Assembly (NCBI RefSeq): GCF_900168325.1
Contig: NZ_FVZE01000005.1
Location: 272,688 to 336,687, forward strand
Direction: 5' to 3'
DNA length: 64,000 bases
Source: Novosphingobium mathurense
GTDB lineage: Bacteria; Pseudomonadota; Alphaproteobacteria; Sphingomonadales; Sphingomonadaceae
Position numbers and translations under genes: made by a program. Positions 57,664 to 64,000 of the stretch are shown in pieces; the stretch's first letter is position 1; every line of letters starts with the position of its first letter. The notes beneath the pieces were generated by a model. It was not told the origin of the DNA and made no database searches. It saw only the letters and a program-made list of their open reading frames with translations.

Positions 57664-59166
57664 GTGACGACTTATCGTGCCCAATTTCTTTACCGGCTTG
57701 CCTGGAGCCTTGCCATGTCTAGCACCTTTGCTGGCACCGCGGCCGCGCAGACTTCGGGCAATGCCGATACCCGGCTGCGCCTCGACCAGAGCCTCGATAA
57801 TCAGAACGCCGAGGTCGAACGGCAATTGCTGAAGGATGCCGACGATCTGGACGGCGTTCCATCGACCATCGAGATCGATGGCAAGACGTACGCGGTCGCC
57901 AATACGGTCAGCGATGTCGGCGAGGCGCTCTATGTCGCCGTTGCACGCAGGCAATGGCCAGACGTCCGGCGCTTTCTCCAAGCCTATCTGGCATTCGAAG
58001 ATCGTGACCTGATGCTTGTCGCTTATGCGCGGGGGGCGCTTGCGCGGACTGCCGGCAAGCTGACTGAAGCAGAACGCCAGTACCGGACACTTCTTGGCCT
58101 GCAGCCCGATTTCGTGCCTGGCCAACTTGAGCTGGCGCGCGCGCTGTTCGAGAACCACAAGGATCGCGAGGCGCGCCATCTGTTCGAAGCCGCCCGCGCT
58201 GCCCTTTTGAACGAAGGCGACAAGGCGACGGGCGTCCTTCGGACCATCGACAGCTTTACGCAAGCTCTCGCCAAGCGGCGCGGCTGGCAGGGCTCGATCG
58301 CCTTGGGGCCGGGTTACAGCAGCAATCTCAACCAGTCGTCGGCCAGCTATACCTGCCTGCTCGCAGGAGAGGACGGTACTTGCCTCATCGACCGCAAGGT
58401 GCCCGATCCGATTCAGGCGACGGGCATCAACTTCGAGAGCAGCATCAGCCGCCGCATTCCGCTTCGCGGACACAGCGGCATTAACGGGCGCGTGCTGTTC
58501 TACGGTGATATCTATCCCGACCATGGCAGGTACAGCCAGACCACGCTGACGACCCAGCTGGGCTATGATTATCGCACCGCCCGGACCAGTTTCACGCTGT
58601 CGCCTTCATTCGACATCGGATCGCTTGGCCCGGATATCCTCTACGATGCCGTTGGCATCCGGGCGGAAACGATGGTCAATCCTTCCGCGACGACTGCAGT
58701 CCGGATTGAACTCAGCCGTCGCTGGTTCAACTATCGTCTGCCGTCTTACCAGGATCACGATGGTGCACTAACCGAAGCCTTGCTGACCGGTTGGAAAGTG
58801 CTCCCGCACGGCTGGACGGTGTTCGCTGGGCCAGACTTCACCGCCAAGGAAGCGGATGATCCGGTCAATGCCTACCGCCAATATGGCTTGCGGCTCGGCG
58901 TGAACAAGCAGTTCGGGCAGGCCGTCAACCTGCTCGCCTTCGCTTCGCTGCGGCAGCGCGATTATCGCGCCTATAGTGAACTGCTGGAGGCCAAGCGCCG
59001 CGATCGCGAACAGAATTATGTCGCCAATGTCCGGTTTCTTGCGCTGCGTTTTGCCGGCCTGACGCCCAGTCTTCTTGTCCAACACAGCCGCGTCAGCAGC
59101 ACTGTCGACTGGCTTTACTCTTACCGAAAAACCAGCCTGGCAGTGAGGATGGACTATGCCTTCTAA
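57664..59166 (+). CDS. Slam (surface lipoprotein assembly modifier) outer-membrane translocon
   Basis: Slam proteins move specific surface or secreted proteins across the outer membrane. The N-terminal TPR-like domain (RRFLQAYLAFEDRDLMLVAY near residues 93-112, then KLTEAERQYRTLLGLQPDFV) is followed by the DUF560-type beta barrel from about residue 220 (IALGPGYSSNLNQSSASYTC), ending RMDYAF. Two Cys flank a loop in CLLAGEDGTC. GTG 57664 gives a signal peptide (VTTYRAQFLYRLAWSLAM and so on); the frame opens earlier at 57601. About 500 residues is normal. The likely substrate is the preceding gene product. Confidence 0.85.
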   Translation: MTTYRAQFLYRLAWSLAMSSTFAGTAAAQTSGNADTRLRLDQSLDNQNAEVERQLLKDADDLDGVPSTIEIDGKTYAVANTVSDVGEALYVAVARRQWPDVRRFLQAYLAFEDRDLMLVAYARGALARTAGKLTEAERQYRTLLGLQPDFVPGQLELARALFENHKDREARHLFEAARAALLNEGDKATGVLRTIDSFTQALAKRRGWQGSIALGPGYSSNLNQSSASYTCLLAGEDGTCLIDRKVPDPIQATGINFESSISRRIPLRGHSGINGRVLFYGDIYPDHGRYSQTTLTTQLGYDYRTARTSFTLSPSFDIGSLGPDILYDAVGIRAETMVNPSATTAVRIELSRRWFNYRLPSYQDHDGALTEALLTGWKVLPHGWTVFAGPDFTAKEADDPVNAYRQYGLRLGVNKQFGQAVNLLAFASLRQRDYRAYSELLEAKRRDREQNYVANVRFLALRFAGLTPSLLVQHSRVSSTVDWLYSYRKTSLAVRMDYAF

Positions 59167-59245
59167 CGTTCGCCGACCCGGCCCCGCGTCCTGCTTTCAG
59201 GCTGCTTGCCCCAGCCCCTCATCTTTCATCGCAACAGGAGCATCT

Positions 59246-59839
59246 ATGACGACTGATATTCTCGAACCTTCCCGCGCCAAGCGTTTGAAGGCGCTTACCC
59301 ACGAAACCCATGACCGGCTCGACAAGTCGATCGTGGCGGCCGCTTCCTTCGCTACCGTCGAAGGCTATGGCCGGTTCGTCACGGTCCAGTATCTTTTCCA
59401 TCGGGACATCGACGCGCTGTATGACAATGCAGCCTTGCAGGCGCTTTTGCCCGGCCTGTTGGAACGGCGGCGCCTGCCGCTGATCGCCGCCGACCTTGCC
59501 GACCTCGGCCTAGCCATTCCTCATGACGACACGCCACCGGCGTTTTCGGCGACCGATGTTATAGATATTTCTGCGGCGCTGGGCTGGCTCTATGTGGCCG
59601 AAGGGTCGAACATGGGCGCGGCCCTACTCCGCAAGGAAGCGGCCAGGATTGGCCTTTCCGACGAACATGGCGCACGATATCTCGCGCCTGCCGCCGAGGG
59701 CCCCGCGGCGCACTGGCGCGCGTTCACCGCGGCTCTCGATGCGGCGGAACTTTCTGCCGAGGAAGACGCCCGCGCGGTGGCAGGTGCGAATGCCGCATTC
59801 GCACGTGTGCAGGCACTGGTCGATGCCCACATTGGCTGA
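59246..59839 (+). CDS. hemO: Heme oxygenase
   Basis: HemO opens the heme ring to biliverdin, releasing iron and CO. The protein (197 residues) is the bacterial HemO/BphO type. The proximal-His region is RLKALTHETHDRLDKSI with His19 or His22. The distal helix has the glycine motif LGWLYVAEGSNMGAALLR near residues 112-129. ATG 59246 has CAGGAG upstream. It lies 80 bp after the Slam gene, and its end overlaps the DUF454 gene start. It completes the heme-uptake route by using imported heme. Confidence 0.92.
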   Translation: MTTDILEPSRAKRLKALTHETHDRLDKSIVAAASFATVEGYGRFVTVQYLFHRDIDALYDNAALQALLPGLLERRRLPLIAADLADLGLAIPHDDTPPAFSATDVIDISAALGWLYVAEGSNMGAALLRKEAARIGLSDEHGARYLAPAAEGPAAHWRAFTAALDAAELSAEEDARAVAGANAAFARVQALVDAHIG

Positions 59840-60275
59840 ATCTGGGGCTGAACCCGGCACTAAGCCCACGACCGAAGCCTTGCTCCGGCGCGGGCGTGTA
59901 GTCCGATCCGGCTGGCTGGTGCTTGGTCTGTCGCTGGTGGCTGTGGGATTTGTCGGCATCTTCGTGCCGCTCCTCCCCACCACTGACTTCATGCTGCTGG
60001 CGTTGCCCTGTTTTGCGAGGTCTTCACCTCGGTTGGAAGCCTGGCTTCTGAGTCACCCACGCTTCGGCCCCAGCCTTCGCGCGTGGCGGGAAACTGGCGC
60101 CGTTCCGCGTCACGCCAAGGTTGCGGCCTGCATCGGCATGACGGCTGGTTACGGGCTGTTCTGGCTGCAAGTGCGGCCGAATTTGGGTCTGGCCGTCGCG
60201 GTGGCGGCGGGGATGCTGGCTACCGCCATATGGATCATCCGCCGTCCGACGCCGGGGATCAGCAATGAGGGATAA
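59823..60275 (+). CDS. DUF454 (YbaN-like) inner-membrane protein
   Basis: A 150-residue protein with the DUF454 pattern: WLVLGLSLVAVGFVGIFVPL, then LPTTDFMLLALPCFARSSPR and LEAWLLSHPRFGPSLRAWRE. Three or four helices are predicted (two at the start, two near VAACIGMTAGYGLFWLQ). The family function is unknown. ATG 59823 overlaps the hemO end by 17 bases, and the gene's stop overlaps the tonB start, so it is part of the heme operon. A DUF454 gene at this position also occurs in hemophilin clusters of other genera. Confidence 0.88.
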   Translation: MPTLAESGAEPGTKPTTEALLRRGRVVRSGWLVLGLSLVAVGFVGIFVPLLPTTDFMLLALPCFARSSPRLEAWLLSHPRFGPSLRAWRETGAVPRHAKVAACIGMTAGYGLFWLQVRPNLGLAVAVAAGMLATAIWIIRRPTPGISNEG

Positions 60276-61122
60276 TCTGCAACGGGTGCCGGACGATGAA
60301 GGCGAATTGCTCGCCAGCAACATCGCCATGGTTTCCTATCGATTTGATCAACGTACCGCCGAAGGCGACAAGGACGATCCGACCAAGGCCAATTATGCCG
60401 TTCCAGGCCATAGCCGCTATTGCGATCAGCCGATGGACTGGCGAACGCGGCTGTTCGGAATCGCCGGCACTGCGGCGGTTGCCGCTCTTGTGTTGGGATG
60501 TGCGCTTTTTACGTGGCAGGTTGTGCATCCGATGGTCGTTGCGCCGTCCGCTCCATTAGTCGTCGAATTGCAGCCTCTCGCAGCGCCTCCGGAGCCGCCT
60601 CGTGAGGTTGCCACTGGTCCAAAGCAGGTTGAACGACAGGAAGATCGACCCAAGCCAGAGCCCGCAATAGTGGCACCGCCGCCGATGGTGCAGCTTCCCC
60701 AGACCACGTCGTTGATGCGCGAATTACGCGAGCCAGTGGAAGCGGTGATCGACCCCGGTCCGCCCGTTCCCGAAACCACAGCGCCCAAGAGTGTCGCAGC
60801 GCCTGCCGCGACCAACCTTTCCAGCGACACGAAGCAGAAGTGGGAAGCACGGTTGCTGGCGCATCTGGAACACTATCGCCGCTTTCCCTCGCGCGCCCGC
60901 GCGGCTCGCCAGCAAGGCACGGTGCAGATCCGGTTTCGGATGAACCGGACCGGTTCCGTCCTCACCGCGTCGGTGCTGCGAAGCTCCGGCTTCACGACAT
61001 TGGATCAGGCGGCTCTCGACACATTGAAACGGGCACAACCCTTGCCCGCCATTCCCAAGGACATGCCCGACGAAGTCGAACTCACCATCCCGGTCGAATT
61101 CTATCTGGGTTCACGGCGATGA
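60265..61122 (+). CDS. tonB: TonB energy transducer of the heme cluster
   Basis: TonB links the inner-membrane ExbBD motor to the receptor. This 285-residue form has a transmembrane helix near residues 63-85 (LFGIAGTAAVAALVLGCALF), a proline-rich linker (EPPREV to PPMVQLPQ), and a C-terminal TonB domain with EHYRRFPSRARAARQQGTVQ, then IRFRMNRTGSVLTASVLRSS. About 60 residues precede the membrane helix, which is long; an internal start near Met57 (60433) lacks a good ribosome binding site. It probably serves the local receptor. exbB and exbD are not in this window. Confidence 0.9.
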   Translation: MRDNLQRVPDDEGELLASNIAMVSYRFDQRTAEGDKDDPTKANYAVPGHSRYCDQPMDWRTRLFGIAGTAAVAALVLGCALFTWQVVHPMVVAPSAPLVVELQPLAAPPEPPREVATGPKQVERQEDRPKPEPAIVAPPPMVQLPQTTSLMRELREPVEAVIDPGPPVPETTAPKSVAAPAATNLSSDTKQKWEARLLAHLEHYRRFPSRARAARQQGTVQIRFRMNRTGSVLTASVLRSSGFTTLDQAALDTLKRAQPLPAIPKDMPDEVELTIPVEFYLGSRR

Positions 61123-61775
61123 ACTTACGCGAAGGGTTCGAGGAGCGGGATAATTTCCATCAATCGACCGGCCGCCGGTGGGGGTTGGCCGCGATGACCG
61201 CCCTGCTGACGAGTTGTGGCGGCGTCCAGGATGCGACAGAGAGCAACTTCCGCGCGGCCCTGCAAAGCTGGTTCGACGAGCATGGCGAATGCGTGAACGT
61301 CGGCGACATGCCCGCGAAAATCCGTGTCGGCACACATTCCCGCATCAGGACAGGCTATGAAGCCATGGTCGCGGCGGGCTTGCTGACGATCGAGAAAAGG
61401 CGGGAAGAGCAGCCGTCCTATTCGGGCAAAAATCGGCTCATCGACTATCTCGTCTACCGGCCGACCAGTGAAGGTGCCAAATTCATCGGCAAGGCGGCCG
61501 ACGCCTCTCTTGGTCGCAATGAGCTCTGCTTCGCTCGGCGCCACGTTATCGAAGTCATGTCCTGGACGCAGCCCGGTGAGTTGATGGGCCTGCGTGTTTC
61601 GCAGGTCCGCTACAACTACCGGCTCGACGATATTGCGCCCTGGAGCGCCGACCCCGGCCTGCGCGCGGCCTTTCCCAGAATGGCGAGGGCGGTGAGTATT
61701 CGGCAGGGTGAAGACAAGGCTTCACTGATATTGACCAACGAAGGCTGGCGGCATGAAAAAACTTTCCGCCGATAG
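61119..61775 (+). CDS. Unknown protein, last gene of the heme cluster
   Basis: A 218-residue protein of no recognised family. The first 35 residues contain a hydrophobic stretch ending LLTSCGG, which could be a lipoprotein signal with Cys near residue 33, or a weak N-terminal helix. The rest looks soluble: FRAALQSWFDEHGECVNVG, then YEAMVAAGLLTIEKRREEQ and VIEVMSWTQPGELMGLRVSQ. The start overlaps the tonB stop by four bases (ATGA). Its place at the end of a heme cluster suggests a role in heme use or export, but the sequence alone shows none. Confidence 0.65.
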   Translation: MNLREGFEERDNFHQSTGRRWGLAAMTALLTSCGGVQDATESNFRAALQSWFDEHGECVNVGDMPAKIRVGTHSRIRTGYEAMVAAGLLTIEKRREEQPSYSGKNRLIDYLVYRPTSEGAKFIGKAADASLGRNELCFARRHVIEVMSWTQPGELMGLRVSQVRYNYRLDDIAPWSADPGLRAAFPRMARAVSIRQGEDKASLILTNEGWRHEKTFRR

Positions 61776-61938
61776 CCGTACTCCACTGCCAATCTATCTG
61801 AACAATCACCGGATTTACGGGGAGGAGCACCTTTGTTCTTCACGGTGTCTCGCCGTGTCTTGAGGTAGTCGCGGTTCACCACGATGGCTGCCCTCAATCC
61901 GATCCGTCCATCAAGGACGCAAGGGGAGGACCGCGCAC

Positions 61939-62737
61939 ATGCGGGCAGAAACGCCGGATGCGCCAGCACGCGACTGGAGAGACGGGTCGACCTATCGCCC
62001 GCTCTTCCAGCTCGGCCGCGCAGCCGTCGATTTCGCGTTTGCCCGCCGCCATGCCGAAATGGCCGATCTGCCGGCATCGCCTGTTCATGAACATATTCTG
62101 CGCCCGAATCCGCCGATCCGTGTTTTGACTCTGACCGGCGGCGAGCCCGCGTCACGGGGGCTTCGATTTCGCCGAGGACGCCGACACCGGCCTTGCCTTC
62201 TGGCGGGCGGATCGCGATCCGACAGTGCTGGAAGCTAGGGCACGCAAGGCTGTCGCCGGTGACGCCAACGCGCTCGATTTTCGTGACTTGCCGCTCAGCA
62301 TCGCTGTCCTGCGGGATGGCGGGACAGAGCATGTGCTGATCGCCGATGGACTTCGTCATGTGCGGCTGCAACTGCACGGTGCAACGATCCTGAACGGGCC
62401 GGTGAGGCTCGCCTTCACGGTGCCGTCGCTGCGTCACGTCCTTCCCCAGATTCTCGGGCTGCGGCGACTGTCCGCTCTCTGGCGCCTTCAACGTTTGCCG
62501 CGCCCGCTATTTCCTGCCGACCCGGTCGTAGCCCGCAGAGTCCAGGCGCTGCAGGTGCTCGATGCGCGCCGCGCCGGGGCGGGCCAGCGGGAAACCGTCA
62601 TCGCCGTTCTGGGACCGAAAATGGCCGACGCGGTGAGCTTCGATTCTTCGCGCAAGAAGATCGGACGGCTGCTGAAACTGGCCGAACAGCGTGTCGAGAT
62701 TGGATATCGAAGATTCTTGTCGGATGGAAATTGGTAA
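61939..62737 (+). pseudogene. DUF6499/DUF2285 gene with a +1 frameshift
   Basis: The reading frame starts at ATG 61939 with a strong GGGGAGG site and gives RDWRDGSTYRPLFQLGRAAV, the start typical of DUF6499/DUF2285 regulators. It then shifts near 62155-62160 at a run of five Gs. Removing one G continues in the second frame as GFDFAEDADTGLAFWRADRD and on to a full DUF2285 domain (RRVQALQVLDARRAGAGQRE, then GRLLKLAEQRVEIGYRRFLS). The split is either a real mutation or a sequencing error. It is not an intact gene starting at GTG 62225. Confidence 0.7.
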
Positions 62738-63153
62738 CGCGAAGGCTGATGTCCATGGCGTCCCGTCCGCGTGCGGACGGTCGCGCTCTATTCCGCCAGG
62801 CTCCTGTCGTCGCCAGGCTTCACCGGGCCGCGTGCCACGCGTCCCGGCCATTCGGTCACGATCGCTGACGCGTGCCGGGGGCGTGCCCGCCCCCGGTCGG
62901 TTGCCCGGCGCGCCGATGCGCGCCGGCGTTTTCGGGTTTGCAACCCCTTGGGCGCGGAGGGTGGTCGCCGCGCCCTGATAGGCCCGCAGCGGCGGGCGGC
63001 AAGCCTGCGCTCCGCTTGGCTGCTTCTCTTCGTTTCGCCCCGCCTCGGGTGCCGCCCGCCGCTTGGGCGCGGGCCTTTCTGGTCGCTCCTGCCGCCCACC
63101 CCCCACGCCCGGCGGGTTTGCGGTCGGTTTTTGGCCAGTGAAGGAGGCTAGGC
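62738..63153. other. GC-rich gene-free leader with three hairpins upstream of ardC
   Basis: This 416-nt gap has no recognisable gene. It carries three good inverted repeats: arms CCGTCCGC/GCGGACGG (62763-62780), CCGGGGGCG/CGCCCCCGG (62875-62896) and CCGGCGCG/CGCGCCGG (62905-62926). GAAGGAGG before 63154 is the ardC ribosome binding site. The long structured leader might control early expression after conjugation. No promoter could be called. Confidence 0.5.
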
Positions 63154-63948
63154 ATGGGCTTTTCCGGCAAACGGCGCGCGCGTGGAGAGGGCAGCGAGGA
63201 CAAGACGCAGCCCCGCGCGAACCTTTATGACGAGGTGACGCGCAAGATCATTTCCGAACTGGAGGCAGGACGCTTCCCGTGGGTCCAGCCGTGGGATTCT
63301 CATGTTGCAGGCGGTCCCGGCCTGCCCATGAACGCGCTCACCGCCCGGCGCTATTCCGGGGTCAACGTGCTCTTGCTTTGGGGTGCGGCCATCGAGGGGG
63401 ACTATCCCACGCAAAACTGGCTCACCTTCAAGCAGGCGAGGCAAGCAGGCGGCAGCGTCCGCAAGGGCGAGCGCGGAACTTGTGTTGTCTATGCCGACCG
63501 CTTCATTCCCGAGACCGAAAAAGCCAAGGCGCAGGAAACCGGCGAAGACGCCCGCGCCGTTCCCTTCCTTAAGCGGTTCACCGTCTTCAACGTGGCGCAA
63601 TGCGAAGGGCTGCGCGAAGGGCTGGCATCGCAGGAAGCGCGCTTACCCGAACGCGAGATCGTCCCCCATGCCGAGGCGCTTATTGCCGCCACGGGCGCGG
63701 ATATTCGCATTGGCGGCGGGGAAGCATTCTATTCGCCCGTTGGTGACTATATTCAGGTGCCCCCGCAACCGGCGTTCCGCGATCAGATCAATTTCTATCG
63801 GACGGCCTTCCATGAGCTATCGCACTGGACTGGCCACCGCGCCCGGCTGGACCGCGACCAGACCGGCCGCTTCGGGTCCAAACCCTATGCGCGCGAAGAA
63901 TTGTGCGCCTTATCTGGACAGTCTGCGCCGCCCGCAACATTGCAGTAA
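63154..63948 (+). CDS. ardC: ArdC-type antirestriction protein, truncated at the C-terminus
   Basis: ArdC-type proteins protect incoming DNA during conjugation. The DUF1738 single-stranded-DNA binding part is VTRKIISELEAGRFPWVQPW followed by LPMNALTARRYSGVNVLLL, and the zincin part has the metal site TAFHELSHWTGHRARL near residues 211-226. After YAREELCA the sequence departs from the family and ends in 12 unrelated residues, so about 45-50 residues of the normal C-terminus are missing. The break near 63908 may be an insertion or deletion. Start ATG 63154 has GGAGG upstream. Confidence 0.8.
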   Translation: MGFSGKRRARGEGSEDKTQPRANLYDEVTRKIISELEAGRFPWVQPWDSHVAGGPGLPMNALTARRYSGVNVLLLWGAAIEGDYPTQNWLTFKQARQAGGSVRKGERGTCVVYADRFIPETEKAKAQETGEDARAVPFLKRFTVFNVAQCEGLREGLASQEARLPEREIVPHAEALIAATGADIRIGGGEAFYSPVGDYIQVPPQPAFRDQINFYRTAFHELSHWTGHRARLDRDQTGRFGSKPYAREELCALSGQSAPPATLQ

Positions 63949-64000
63949 GGTCGGCGATGGACGCCCACGGTAGGCAGTAATCAGGCTGGCCGTAGCGCTG
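63908..64000. other. Sequence of unknown origin replacing the ardC 3' end
   Basis: From about 63908 to the window end, homology to ArdC stops abruptly. The segment starts TTATCTGGACAGTCTGC and shows no coding frame of note. It could be the edge of an inserted mobile element or a deletion scar. Nothing here identifies an element type. Confidence 0.4.

Larger units (their letters stand above)
27451..64000. mobile_element. Genomic island or integrative conjugative element, left part
   Basis: The region starts at tRNA-Ser with a tyrosine integrase and holds only accessory functions: chromate and copper efflux, metal-stress SOD, siderophore-type receptors, a heme-acquisition cluster, DUF2285 genes and an ArdC antirestriction gene. 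DUF2285 and ArdC are typical of sphingomonad conjugative elements. No second copy of the tRNA end occurs to the right, so the island runs past position 64,000. The extent is inferred from gene content. Confidence 0.7.

Noticed and set aside
62225..62737. Independent DUF2285 gene starting at GTG 62225
   Set aside because: Protein similarity continues upstream of this codon in the same frame and joins the ATG 61939 frame after removing one G, so it is the back half of a frameshifted gene.
27600..64000. Second copy of the tRNA-Ser 3' end (attR)
   Set aside because: I found no repeat of GGTTCGAATCCCTCCCGC to the right; the island boundary is outside the window.

Overview
The window looks like chromosomal DNA of a GC-rich alphaproteobacterium, most likely a sphingomonad (Novosphingobium/Sphingobium type; this is inference). 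The evidence is the alpha-type SspB adaptor, the PdeM nuclease, the ybgC-tolQRAB-pal order, FecI/FecR with STN-type TonB receptors, many TonB receptors with PepSY partners, and DUF2285/ArdC genes typical of sphingomonad mobile elements.

Part 1 (1 to about 27,350) is ordinary core genome. From left to right it holds: the start of a GMC oxidoreductase; a secreted M19 dipeptidase; a DUF1810 gene flanked by two paralogous small membrane proteins; dapD; gmk; an unknown gene; sspB. Next is a histidine block hisB-yciI-hisH-hisA-hisF-hisE, which carries a YciI-like gene and a tiny PEP-CTERM-type protein, and is followed by a HIT protein. The complete Tol-Pal envelope operon follows, then a J-domain protein, an SLC13-type transporter, infC, pdeM and hemF. 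The block ends with two MFS transporters, a MarR regulator, a PilZ protein, the single RelA/SpoT enzyme, a DUF1905 protein, a periplasmic cyclophilin and tRNA-Ser(GGA).

Part 2 (about 27,450 to the window end) reads as a genomic island inserted at the 3' end of tRNA-Ser. A P4-type tyrosine integrase faces away from the tRNA. The cargo is: (a) a Tat-exported superoxide dismutase with a ChrA chromate exporter; (b) copper/silver efflux cusCBA-cusF with a Met/Cys-rich periplasmic protein, and divergent copA-cueR behind a MerR-type operator; (c) three TonB-dependent receptors with two PepSY membrane proteins around Fur-box-like sites; (d) a heme-acquisition cluster; (e) DUF2285 and ArdC genes that suggest an integrative conjugative element. 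The right end of the island lies outside the window.

The most interesting system is the heme cluster at 51,824-61,775: ECF sigma factor, FecR anti-sigma, STN-type TonB heme receptor, hemophilin-like secreted protein, Slam outer-membrane translocon, heme oxygenase, DUF454 protein, TonB, and an unknown last gene. The gene order matches the Slam-dependent hemophilin (HphA/HphR/HemO) cluster known from Acinetobacter. Two near-identical ECF promoter candidates (TTTTCCGGAAT, 15 nt, CGTT) sit before fecR and before the receptor gene. The inferred working model is: a hemophore is exported through Slam, captures heme and returns it to the receptor; TonB energises uptake; HemO opens the heme ring; and the receptor's STN domain signals through FecR to the sigma factor.
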